From positions 1 to 6,748 of the forward strand of contig JAHEKA010000124.1 in assembly GCA_024638585.1 (NCBI GenBank): a stretch of 6,748 nt of DNA, written 5' to 3'. This document shows positions 1 to 4,675 of the stretch, one piece after another. The notes beneath the pieces are model-generated. The model did not search any database and was not told the origin of the DNA. It saw only the letters and a list, made by a program, of their open reading frames with translations. The position numbers and the translations under genes are program-made. The first letter of the stretch is position 1. Every line of letters starts with the position of its first letter. The DNA comes from Rhodospirillales bacterium. GTDB lineage: Bacteria > Pseudomonadota > Alphaproteobacteria > SMXQ01.

Positions 1-185
1 AACGGGACCTCGACGCCATGGTTGCGGAACCGACCATCGTGCCGATCACACTGGGCTGCACGTTGTCCTTCATGGACCGCATCCTGCCCGATACCGACTG
101 GCGCGCCGATCATCCCAAGCTCGCCGCCTGGTTCGAGGCCTACGACCAGACCGCCCACATGCAGGCCACCGCGCCGCCGAGCTGA
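1..185 (+). CDS. Glutathione S-transferase, C-terminal end (partial)
   Basis: The last 60 or so codons of a gene that begins before the window, read in the frame starting at base 3 and ending at TGA 183-185. The visible peptide has the pattern of the C-terminal all-alpha GST domain: a helix around ITLGCTLSFMDRILP, then DWRADHPKLAAWFEAYDQ, then the terminal HMQATAPP. The 'HPKLAAWFE...MQATAPP' ending is characteristic of the large family of bacterial GSTs that conjugate or reduce substrates with glutathione in the cytoplasm. The N-terminal thioredoxin-like domain with the glutathione site is outside the window, so class and substrate cannot be assigned. The next gene starts 24 bp downstream on the same strand, so the two are probably co-transcribed. 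A competing ORF on this strand in another frame is a shadow. Confidence 0.85.
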   Translation, partial: RDLDAMVAEPTIVPITLGCTLSFMDRILPDTDWRADHPKLAAWFEAYDQTAHMQATAPPS

Positions 186-209
186 GCCGGCGGAGCGCGA
201 GACACCGTC

Positions 210-635
210 ATGCCGGCAACCGCAGAGGCCGACGCCCTGATCGCCGCGCTGGGGCTCCAGCCCCATCCCGAAGGCGGTCATTTCCGCGAAACCTGGCGCG
301 ATCAGGCTGCGCAAGGCCGTGGATCGGGCACCGCCATCTATTACCTGTTGAAGGAAGGCGAGGTTTCGGCCTGGCACCGCATCGATGCGACCGAGATCTG
401 GCACCACTACGCCGGCGCGCCGCTGGCGCTGACGCTCAGGGAGGGTGGCGCGGAGACGCGCCTCCTCCTCGGCCCCGACATCGCGGCCGGGGAACGCCCC
501 CAGTTGATCGTTCCCGCCCGGGCCTGGCAGACGGCGCAAAGCCTTGGCACCTGGACGCTGGTGGGCTGCACCGTCTCGCCGGCCTTCGAATTCTCAGGTT
601 TCGAACTCGCGCCTGAGGGCGGGCCGCCGGACTAG
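210..635 (+). CDS. DUF985 / Cupin_5 family protein
   Basis: A 141-residue single-domain cupin of the DUF985 (Cupin_5) family, the usual length for that family. Hallmarks in order: LQPHPEGGHFRET at residues 16-28, the strand TAIYYLL at 41-47, the core SAWHRIDATEIWHHYAG at 53-69 with His56 and Glu62 as likely pocket residues, a LLLG turn near 85-88, and the family signature LVGCTVSPAFEFSGFELA at 117-134. The fold is a small beta barrel. No reaction is firmly established for the family, although some relatives have been proposed to bind sugars or metals, so only the family name is given. The ATG at 210 is preceded by weak purine-rich sequence (GGAG at 192-195, GAGA at 199-202), suggesting translation helped by the GST gene 24 bp upstream. 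Its partner could be the GST or may simply be a transcriptional neighbour. Confidence 0.9.
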   Translation: MPATAEADALIAALGLQPHPEGGHFRETWRDQAAQGRGSGTAIYYLLKEGEVSAWHRIDATEIWHHYAGAPLALTLREGGAETRLLLGPDIAAGERPQLIVPARAWQTAQSLGTWTLVGCTVSPAFEFSGFELAPEGGPPD

Positions 636-643
636 GCCCCATC

Positions 644-672
644 AGGGTTAACCCTAGCCTAACAAGAGGGTT
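644..672. promoter_or_regulatory. Palindrome and third half-site in the phaR leader
   Basis: The 123-bp gap between the cupin stop and the preferred phaR start holds a perfect 12-bp palindrome, AGGGTTAACCCT (644-655). A further AGGGTT follows at 667-672, so bases 650-655 could pair either with 644-649 or with 667-672. Within the same stretch TTAA (648-651), seven bases and CTAA (659-662) give a one-mismatch match to TTAA-N7-TTAA, the CtrA consensus. The site could be an operator (PhaR is often autoregulated in related bacteria), but it does not resemble the CTGC-spacer-GCAG operator described for Paracoccus PhaR. There is no T-run, so a terminator reading is weak. The symmetry is seen directly; the function is inferred. 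Confidence 0.4.
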
Positions 673-699
673 GCGCTGGGGCGGCAAATCCGGTGCAAT
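671..699 (+). promoter_or_regulatory. Possible phaR promoter (weak)
   Basis: TTGCGC at 671-676 and TGCAAT at 694-699 are 17 bp apart. They match three and four of six consensus positions of a sigma-70 promoter. Transcription would start near 706 and leave about 50 nt of leader before the ATG at 759, and the AGGGTT repeat would touch the -35. The match is poor and could be chance; the position is the main argument. Confidence 0.2.
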
Positions 700-758
700 G
701 GCTGGGACTTAGGCGGCACGGGGGAGACGAGCCGCCGGCAGGGAGCATACGACTGGGA

Positions 759-1223
759 ATGGCCGAACTTGGGGAGGCCGGCAGGCCCTCGGTCGTCATT
801 CGCAAATACGCGAATCGGCGCCTATACGATACCAGCCGATCCCGCTACGTCACTTTGGATGACGTGGCGCGCATGGTCGGCGAGGGAACCCGCGTCCGCG
901 TTCTGGCGGCCGGAAAGGGCACCGATCTGACCCGCCAGATCCTGGCCCAGATCATCTTCGAACGTGAACGTGAAAGCTCCGACGGCCTTCTCGACGAAAC
1001 CGTCCTCCATCGACTGATCCGCCTGCGCCGCCACCCGGAACGCGGCGTCCTGTCGCGCCATATCGCGGGGGCGCTGGACGCCTTCGCCAACCGGGAAGGG
1101 CCCAAGATCACGCCGAGACCGGTGGGCGACGATCTGGAAACCGACCGGGCCCATGCCCGGATCGACGCGCTGCAGGAACGCCTGCGCAAGCTGATCGAAG
1201 AGACCGAGCGCAAGGGCGATTAA
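759..1223 (+). CDS. phaR: Polyhydroxyalkanoate synthesis repressor PhaR-like
   Basis: A 154-residue regulator. Residues 12-70 match the PHB/PHA accumulation regulator DNA-binding domain: VVIRKYANRRLYDTSRSRYV, then TLDDVARMV, then TDLTRQILAQIIFERE. Members of this family repress phasin and PHA synthesis genes and are released when they bind PHA granules or polymer. Residues 77-114 (LLDETVLHRLIRLRR to AFANREG) line up loosely with the second PHB_acc domain but are divergent. Residues 128-152 form a charged helix with coiled-coil character. An upstream in-frame GTG at 693 would add 22 residues with no family resemblance, whereas the ATG at 759 places the conserved block near the N-terminus as in known PhaRs and has GGGAG at 741-745, so 759 is preferred. 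No phaC, phaA, phaB or phasin gene lies in the window. It converges on the aminotransferase gene, with 21 bp between the stops. Confidence 0.85.
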   Translation: MAELGEAGRPSVVIRKYANRRLYDTSRSRYVTLDDVARMVGEGTRVRVLAAGKGTDLTRQILAQIIFERERESSDGLLDETVLHRLIRLRRHPERGVLSRHIAGALDAFANREGPKITPRPVGDDLETDRAHARIDALQERLRKLIEETERKGD

Positions 1224-1244
1224 CCGCGCCCAAGGGCTGCCGGG

Positions 1245-2576
1245 TCAGGCGGTGGCGGCGATCGCCTCGCCCAGGATCTCCACCAGCCGATCTATTTCCT
1301 GCTCCGAAATGATCAAAGGCGGCGACAGCGCGATTACGTCCCCCGCCTGGCGGGTCAGGGCGCCGAGCTCCAGGCATTTCGTGAATACATCGTAGGCTCG
1401 CGCCCCCGGCTTGCCGTCCCGCGGGACCAGTTCGATCCCGGCGGCGATGCCGATGTCGCGGACATCGGTAACGTTCGGGGCATCATCCAGGCGGTGGACC
1501 GCCTCCCGCCAATGGGGCTCCAACGCCGCCGCCCGGGCGAACAGGTCCTCTTTCTCATAGAGATCCAGCGTCGCCAGCGCCGCCGCGCAGGCCATCGGAT
1601 GGCCGGAATAGGTGTAACCATGAAACAGTTCGATCACCGCTTCGGGCCCGGACATGAAGGTTTCAAAAATCCCCTTGCGGGCGAACACCGCACCCATGGG
1701 GATGGCCGCATTTGTCAGGCCCTTGGCGGTGGTCATGAGGTCCGGAACGATGCCGAAACGTTGGGCCGCGAACGAGGCGCCGAGGCGCCCATAGCCGGTA
1801 ATCACCTCATCGAAGATCAAGAGGATGCCGTGGGCATCGCAAATCTCGCGCAGGCGTTCGAGATAGCCTTTGGGCGGCACCAGGACCCCGGTGGAGCCCG
1901 CCATGGGCTCGACGATCACCGCGGCAATGGTGGAGGCATCGTGAAGGGCGATCAGGCGATTGAGATCGTCGGCGAGGTGCGCGCCCCAGTCCGGCTGACC
2001 CCGGGAAAACGCGTTGTGCTCCAGATCGTGGGTATGGGCCAGGTGGTCGACGCCCGCCAAGCCGGCACCGAACTGCTTGCGGTTGTTGCCGATGCCGCCC
2101 ACCGACATGCCGCCGAAATTGACCCCGTGGTAGCCCCTCTCCCGGCCGATCAAACGGGTCCGCGCACTTTCGCCGCGCGCCGCATGGTAGGCGAGGGCCA
2201 TCTTGAGCGCGGTCTCCACCGCCTCGGACCCGGAATTGACGAAAAACACGTGATCGAGATCGCCGGGCGCCAGCACGGCGAGCCGCGACGCCAACTCGAA
2301 CGCGCCAGGATGGCCCATCTGGAAAGCGGTGGCGTAATCCAGTTCCGCCGCCTGGGCGGCAATGGCGGCGGTGATCTCGTCCCGGCAATGGCCGGCATTG
2401 ACGCACCACAGGCCCGCGGTCCCGTCCAGGATCTCCCGCCCATCGGCCATGACATAGTGGGTGCCCTTGGCTTTGGCGAGGATCCGGGGTGCCGCCTTGA
2501 ACTGGCGGTTGGCCGTGAACGGCATCCAATAGGCATCGAGGTCGTTGGGAAGCGGGGATCCGGCTGGGCTGATCAC
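1245..2576 (-). CDS. bauA: Omega-amino acid (beta-alanine):pyruvate aminotransferase
   Basis: A 443-residue class III, PLP-dependent aminotransferase of normal family length. It closely follows the pattern of Pseudomonas BauA, which moves the amino group of beta-alanine and related omega-amino acids to pyruvate, giving malonate semialdehyde and alanine. Visible landmarks are: YWMPFTANRQF near 16-26; the active-site loop GLWCVNAGH (55-63); the phosphate-binding NSGSEA at 114-119; YHGVN from 149; FDEVITGYGRLG at 255-266 with Asp256 facing the PLP ring nitrogen; Lys285 in TTAKG as the Schiff-base lysine; HGYTYSGHP at 319-327; and Arg409 at the substrate-carboxylate position. The GTG start at 2576 is supported by an excellent ribosome binding site 6 nt away. 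No malonate semialdehyde dehydrogenase lies beside it, so the true substrate could be another omega-amine or amino acid. It diverges from the small gene at 2868 across the AT-rich island. Confidence 0.9.
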   Translation of the reverse strand: MISPAGSPLPNDLDAYWMPFTANRQFKAAPRILAKAKGTHYVMADGREILDGTAGLWCVNAGHCRDEITAAIAAQAAELDYATAFQMGHPGAFELASRLAVLAPGDLDHVFFVNSGSEAVETALKMALAYHAARGESARTRLIGRERGYHGVNFGGMSVGGIGNNRKQFGAGLAGVDHLAHTHDLEHNAFSRGQPDWGAHLADDLNRLIALHDASTIAAVIVEPMAGSTGVLVPPKGYLERLREICDAHGILLIFDEVITGYGRLGASFAAQRFGIVPDLMTTAKGLTNAAIPMGAVFARKGIFETFMSGPEAVIELFHGYTYSGHPMACAAALATLDLYEKEDLFARAAALEPHWREAVHRLDDAPNVTDVRDIGIAAGIELVPRDGKPGARAYDVFTKCLELGALTRQAGDVIALSPPLIISEQEIDRLVEILGEAIAATA

Positions 2577-2582
2577 GTCTTG

Positions 2583-2591
2583 TCCTTTCCT
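2583..2591 (-). promoter_or_regulatory. Ribosome binding site fixing the GTG start of bauA
   Basis: Read on the minus strand this is AGGAAAGGA, ending 6 nt before the GTG at 2576-2574. It is the best Shine-Dalgarno match in the window and decides the non-ATG start; the next in-frame Met (residue 18) would cut into the conserved WMPF motif. Confidence 0.75.
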
Positions 2592-2639
2592 GCTGTTGCG
2601 CGACGCGGGAGGTGTGCGACACCAAGGGTAGCACCCCGG

Positions 2640-2658
2640 AACGGTCCGCCAAACGGTC
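2640..2658. repeat. Tandem direct repeat AACGGTC upstream of bauA
   Basis: AACGGTC occurs at 2640-2646 and again at 2652-2658, with starts 12 bp apart, about one helical turn. The pair lies 64-82 bp upstream of the bauA start, next to the AT-rich island, which is where an activator of bauA could bind. It is short enough to be chance; no regulator gene in the window is an obvious partner. Confidence 0.3.
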
Positions 2659-2674
2659 GCACGGGCAAAAAAAT

Positions 2675-2689
2675 TTAAATAAAATTTAA
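2675..2689. promoter_or_regulatory. CtrA-like site TTAA-N7-TTAA (aminotransferase side)
   Basis: TTAA at 2675-2678 and TTAA at 2686-2689 are separated by exactly seven bases, the full CtrA consensus. The site lies about 100 bp upstream of the bauA start codon. It is isolated from the main array (65 bp to the next TTAA, close to but not a multiple of 11). In such AT-rich DNA a single site could be chance; its value is in combination with the array. Confidence 0.35.
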
Positions 2690-2712
2690 GGTAAATTCTT
2701 TGTAAATATAGT

Positions 2713-2731
2713 AATATATTGAAATTATTAC
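2713..2731. repeat. Small dyads inside the AT-rich island
   Basis: AATATATT (2713-2720) is a perfect 8-bp palindrome. Overlapping it, GTAATA (2711-2716) and TATTAC (2726-2731) form a 6-bp dyad with a 9-base centre. These may be protein-binding dyads, but AT-only dyads are common by chance in such DNA. Confidence 0.3.
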
Positions 2732-2750
2732 ATTTCCACTTCGAACATAA

Positions 2751-2787
2751 TTAAATATTGATTAAGATTTTATTAATGAGTCCTTAA
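2751..2787. promoter_or_regulatory. Helically phased TTAA array, overlapping CtrA-type sites
   Basis: TTAA occurs at 2751, 2762, 2773 and 2784, each exactly 11 bp after the last, so every neighbouring pair is a perfect TTAA-N7-TTAA. That spacer is the established binding consensus of CtrA, the response regulator controlling cell cycle in Caulobacter and motility or chemotaxis in many other alphaproteobacteria. The next step of the register is TTGA at 2795, the start of the -35 TTGACA, and one more TTAA lies in register at 2817. The 11-bp step places all sites on nearly the same face of the helix, directly upstream of the promoter of the gene at 2868, where CtrA-type activators sit. The motif and phasing are seen; the identity of the protein is inferred. 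Confidence 0.6.
2778..2782. promoter_or_regulatory. GANTC (CcrM) methylation site inside the TTAA array
   Basis: GAGTC lies between the third and fourth TTAA, within the spacer of one CtrA-like site. GANTC is the target of the cell-cycle adenine methylase CcrM in alphaproteobacteria, and promoters joining GANTC with CtrA boxes are known from Caulobacter. It is the only GANTC I see in the island. A five-base site with one free position has a fair chance of occurring at random. Confidence 0.4.
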
Positions 2788-2794
2788 ATTTTAG

Positions 2795-2821
2795 TTGACA
2801 AACTTATCAGTACAATTTAAA
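2795..2821 (+). promoter_or_regulatory. Sigma-70-type promoter for the small gene at 2868
   Basis: TTGACA at 2795-2800 is a perfect -35 hexamer. The -10 is less clear: TTTAAA at 2816-2821 (15-bp spacer, four of six matches) or TAAACA at 2818-2823 (17-bp spacer, three of six). A weak -10 behind a strong activator array is typical of a regulated promoter. Transcription would start near 2828-2832, giving a leader of roughly 35-40 nt. The AT-rich DNA upstream could also act as an UP element. Confidence 0.55.
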
Positions 2822-2853
2822 CAAATTTGATCTAATTTCACGGGACCTAAGGC

Positions 2854-2858
2854 AGGGA
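2854..2858 (+). promoter_or_regulatory. Ribosome binding site supporting the GTG start at 2868
   Basis: AGGGA ends 9 nt before the GTG, with AAGG at 2849-2852 just upstream as a second option. The alternative in-frame ATG at 2901 has only CCGGA before it. This tips the choice to GTG, although the ATG cannot be excluded. Confidence 0.5.
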
Positions 2859-2867
2859 CACAGACGC

Positions 2868-3272
2868 GTGCACTATCCTGGAATTGTTTCCTACTCCGGA
2901 ATGGCGGTGGGGCGGAGTGGGTTTTCAACCCCATCCGCGCAACCGTTCAGACCAGCGGCCGAGACCCAGCGCATCAGCGCGGTCCAGGCCGAGAACCGGC
3001 GCCATGTCCGGGATCTCCTGGTCGACCGGGAAAATGCGAACGCCCCGGCGTTCGGCACCGATCTGGTGCCCCAGACGGATGCCTCCGCCTCCTTTAATCA
3101 GCCGCGTGGCGGCATGATGCTTTCCTTCCTGGCGCAACATATCGCCCAGGAAGTCAGTCCCGAGATTGCCGGACCGGAGCGCTATGGCTCCGCCACCAAC
3201 GCCTATATGGGCGCGCGGGACTTCAACGCCGAGATGCTGCCCGACGGCACCGGCCTCGACATCCTCATCTAA
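2868..3272 (+). CDS. Small protein of unknown function downstream of the TTAA array
   Basis: A protein of 134 residues from GTG 2868, or 123 from ATG 2901. I do not recognise it. Codon third positions are strongly G/C from about residue 20 on, so it is a real gene despite the AT-rich DNA before it. The first 35 residues are low in structure (Gly, Ser, Pro, Thr). Residues 36-57 form a charged helix (QRISAVQAENRRHVRDLL), 58-80 are loop-like, and 82-97 give a hydrophobic helix, GMMLSFLAQHIAQEVS. The C-terminus contains a possible helix (SATNAYMGARDFNAEML) and ends LDILI. There is no signal peptide, membrane segment, cysteine or known catalytic motif, so it is probably a soluble cytosolic protein. 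Its promoter region resembles those under CtrA control, so a link to motility, cell cycle or surface functions is a reasonable inference. The GT4 gene follows after 153 bp. Confidence 0.8.
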   Translation: MHYPGIVSYSGMAVGRSGFSTPSAQPFRPAAETQRISAVQAENRRHVRDLLVDRENANAPAFGTDLVPQTDASASFNQPRGGMMLSFLAQHIAQEVSPEIAGPERYGSATNAYMGARDFNAEMLPDGTGLDILI

Positions 3273-3326
3273 CCCAGCTTCCCGTTCGTTTCTGACCGAC
3301 CCGGCAGGACCGGTCCAGCCCGGCAC

Positions 3327-3353
3327 TTGGCCACGGCGGCCCGCGGTTTTAAT
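3327..3353 (+). promoter_or_regulatory. Possible glycosyltransferase promoter (weak)
   Basis: TTGGCC at 3327-3332 (four of six) and TTTAAT at 3348-3353 (five of six) are 15 bp apart, a short spacer. It is the only AT-containing patch in the 153-bp gap before the glycosyltransferase and would start transcription near 3360. The short spacer makes this tentative. Confidence 0.25.
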
Positions 3354-3386
3354 GTCGCGCGTTGGGCACTAGGATCGTCGCGCCGC

Positions 3387-3408
3387 GGGCGGCCGGCATC
3401 CGCCGCCC
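3387..3408 (+). other. GC-rich hairpin in the glycosyltransferase leader
   Basis: GGGCGGC (3387-3393) and GCCGCCC (3402-3408) can form a 7-bp all-GC stem around an 8-nt loop, ending 17 nt before the ATG at 3426. There is no T-run, so it is not a standard terminator. In the mRNA it would sit just upstream of the ribosome site, which itself is poor (AAAG), so it could affect translation. In DNA this rich in GC a chance stem is also plausible. Confidence 0.35.
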
Positions 3409-3425
3409 TGAAAGCTTGGGTAAAG

Positions 3426-4580
3426 ATGAACGCATCAAAACCGCGGGTCCTTTTTGTCATCACGGAGAGCTGGTACTTCACCGGGCATTGGTTAGGCCTG
3501 GCACAGGCCCTTCAGCACGCCGGATGCGAGGTCGGCGTTGCCTGCCGGGTCTCCAAAGGCGCCGAGGAGATCGCCGCGGCCGGCCTGACCCTGATCCCGC
3601 TGGAGATGGACCGGCGCAGCCTCAACCCGTTTCACCTGATGGCCGTGGTCTTTCGCATTGCCGGGGCCTACCGATCCTTCCGCCCGGACATCGTCCATCA
3701 CGTCGCGCTCAAGACCGCGCTGTTGGGCAGCCTGGCGGCCCGGCTTACGGGCACCCGGCGGATCATCCAGGCAATCGCCGGGATGGGCTATGTCTTTGCC
3801 TCCAACGCGCCGCGCGCACGCCTGCTCCGGCCTCTGGTGCTGATCGCCATGCGCCTGTTGCTGGATCGCGCCGGGAACCGCACCATCGTCCAGAACGACG
3901 ACGACCGCGCGGCGCTCGAAGACGGCGGCATCGTGGCACCGGAGCGCCTCCTCGTGTTGCCCGGCGTCGGAGTGGATCTCGCTCGCTTTCACCCCATGCC
4001 GGAGCCGACGGGCCCGCCCCGGGCTGTGCTGGTGTCACGCATGATCCGCGAAAAGGGCATCTTCGAGACGGTGGAGGCGGCCAGGCTCTTGAAGGCGCGG
4101 GGGATCGACATTCGCATCGCATTGGCCGGCGGGTCCGACGCGGAGAGCCCGTCGGCCATCCCCCAGGAGACGCTGGATGCATGGGCACGGCAAGGCGATG
4201 TGGAGGTCCTCGGCCATGTGGATGATGTTCCCCACCTTTGGGCTGAAAGCCATATCGCCCTTTTGCCGTCGTACTACCGCGAGGGCGTGCCCCACTCCCT
4301 GATCGAGGCCGCGGCCTGCACCCGGCCGCTGATCGCCGCCGATGGTCCCGGCCTGCGCGACATCGTGCGTGATGGTGAAACCGGCCTGCTGGTCCCGCCC
4401 CGGGATGCCGCCGCGCTGGCCGACGCCCTAGAGCGGTTGGCGGGGGACCCGGCTTTGCGCCGGCGCTTCGGCGAAGCCGGCCGGCGCCTGGCCGAACAAC
4501 GGTTCGGCGCCGAAGTCATCAATGCCAAGACCCTGGGTGTCTACCGCGAGCTGCTCGGCGAAAACTGGCCGGCGGGATGA
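3426..4580 (+). CDS. GT4 family glycosyltransferase, polysaccharide type
   Basis: A 384-residue GT-B fold enzyme of family GT4, which transfers a sugar from a nucleotide donor with retention of configuration in the cytoplasm. The N-terminal acceptor half opens with PRVLFVITESWYFTGH (6-21) and has the RRSLNPF (63-69), PDIVHHVALKT (87-97) and AGMGYVF (118-124) blocks, typical of glycosyltransferases from capsule, exopolysaccharide or O-antigen loci. The donor half starts near residue 198. Arg205 and Lys210 in VSRMIREKG are the usual phosphate-binding pair, and Glu286 and Glu294 (EGVPHSLIE) make the EX7E motif. No transmembrane segment is evident. The frame stays open upstream to a TTG at 3327, but that extension is arginine-rich noise; ATG 3426 puts the first beta strand in its usual place. 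No other polysaccharide gene is nearby, so donor and acceptor cannot be named. Confidence 0.9.
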   Translation: MNASKPRVLFVITESWYFTGHWLGLAQALQHAGCEVGVACRVSKGAEEIAAAGLTLIPLEMDRRSLNPFHLMAVVFRIAGAYRSFRPDIVHHVALKTALLGSLAARLTGTRRIIQAIAGMGYVFASNAPRARLLRPLVLIAMRLLLDRAGNRTIVQNDDDRAALEDGGIVAPERLLVLPGVGVDLARFHPMPEPTGPPRAVLVSRMIREKGIFETVEAARLLKARGIDIRIALAGGSDAESPSAIPQETLDAWARQGDVEVLGHVDDVPHLWAESHIALLPSYYREGVPHSLIEAAACTRPLIAADGPGLRDIVRDGETGLLVPPRDAAALADALERLAGDPALRRRFGEAGRRLAEQRFGAEVINAKTLGVYRELLGENWPAG

Positions 4581-4591
4581 GCGCTGGGTCG

Positions 4592-4609
4592 CAAAGGGAT
4601 TTCCCTTTG
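4592..4609 (+). terminator. Stem-loop after the glycosyltransferase, possible terminator
   Basis: CAAAGGG (4592-4598) and CCCTTTG (4603-4609) form a perfect 7-bp stem with an ATTT loop, 11 nt after the GT4 stop. Outer GCGC copies at 4581-4584 and 4610-4613 could add a second stem past a 7-nt bulge. The following bases (CGCCATTTGTCC) carry only a short T-run, so termination would be weak or Rho-aided. The gap to the thioesterase (95 bp) is long enough to hold both this stem and a promoter, but I see no clear promoter. Confidence 0.45.
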
Positions 4610-4675
4610 GCGCCATTTGTCCCATGATGAACCGGACTCGCCTTCCGGCTCAGCCAACCGCACCGCGCAACGAAC

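Larger units (their letters stand above)
2680..2793. repeat. 12-bp perfect inverted repeat spanning the island
   Basis: The left arm TAAAATTTAAGG (2680-2691) is the exact reverse complement of the right arm CCTTAAATTTTA (2782-2793), with 90 bp between. Pairing resumes for 2 bp after one mismatch on the outer side. Each arm includes a TTAA that is part of a CtrA-like site (2686 and 2784). The right arm ends one base before the TTGACA hexamer. It could bring two bound protein complexes together by looping, or be the relic of a small element; no target-site duplication was found. Confidence 0.6.
2667..2840. other. AT-rich intergenic island between divergent genes
   Basis: By hand count 30 of 174 bases are G or C (about 17%), inside a region whose genes are around two-thirds GC; both edges are abrupt. 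It starts with A7 (2667-2673) and holds several A/T tracts, which could give intrinsic curvature and UP-element activity. It has no credible ORF, no tRNA and no mobile-element gene. Its internal order (phased TTAA, a long inverted repeat, a GANTC site, a -35 hexamer) suggests a control region rather than neutral sequence. The region 2577-2666 between the island and bauA is of ordinary composition and holds the RBS and the AACGGTC pair. Confidence 0.9.

Noticed and set aside
693..758. N-terminal extension of phaR from GTG 693
   Set aside because: The added 22 residues do not resemble PhaR, and the ATG at 759 gives the family's usual N-terminus.
1214..1231. Hairpin GGGCG...CGCCC at the convergent phaR/bauA junction as a terminator
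   Set aside because: Only 5 bp with an 8-nt loop and no T-run on either strand; too weak to call.
1494..2678. Open frame of 394 codons on the plus strand opposite bauA
   Set aside because: It mirrors a strongly conserved aminotransferase; its protein has no recognisable fold and long antisense frames are common in GC-rich DNA.
2804..2812. TTATCAGTA as a DnaA box, with the AT-rich island as a replication origin
   Set aside because: It differs from TTATCCACA at several positions, no cluster of boxes exists, and no replication gene is near.
2667..2840. Insertion sequence or integration scar at the AT-rich island
   Set aside because: No transposase or integrase fragment, no target duplication at the repeat arms, and normal composition in both neighbouring genes.
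3327..3425. N-terminal extension of the glycosyltransferase from TTG 3327
   Set aside because: The added residues are Arg/Ala-rich and lack family resemblance; ATG 3426 directly precedes the first Rossmann strand.
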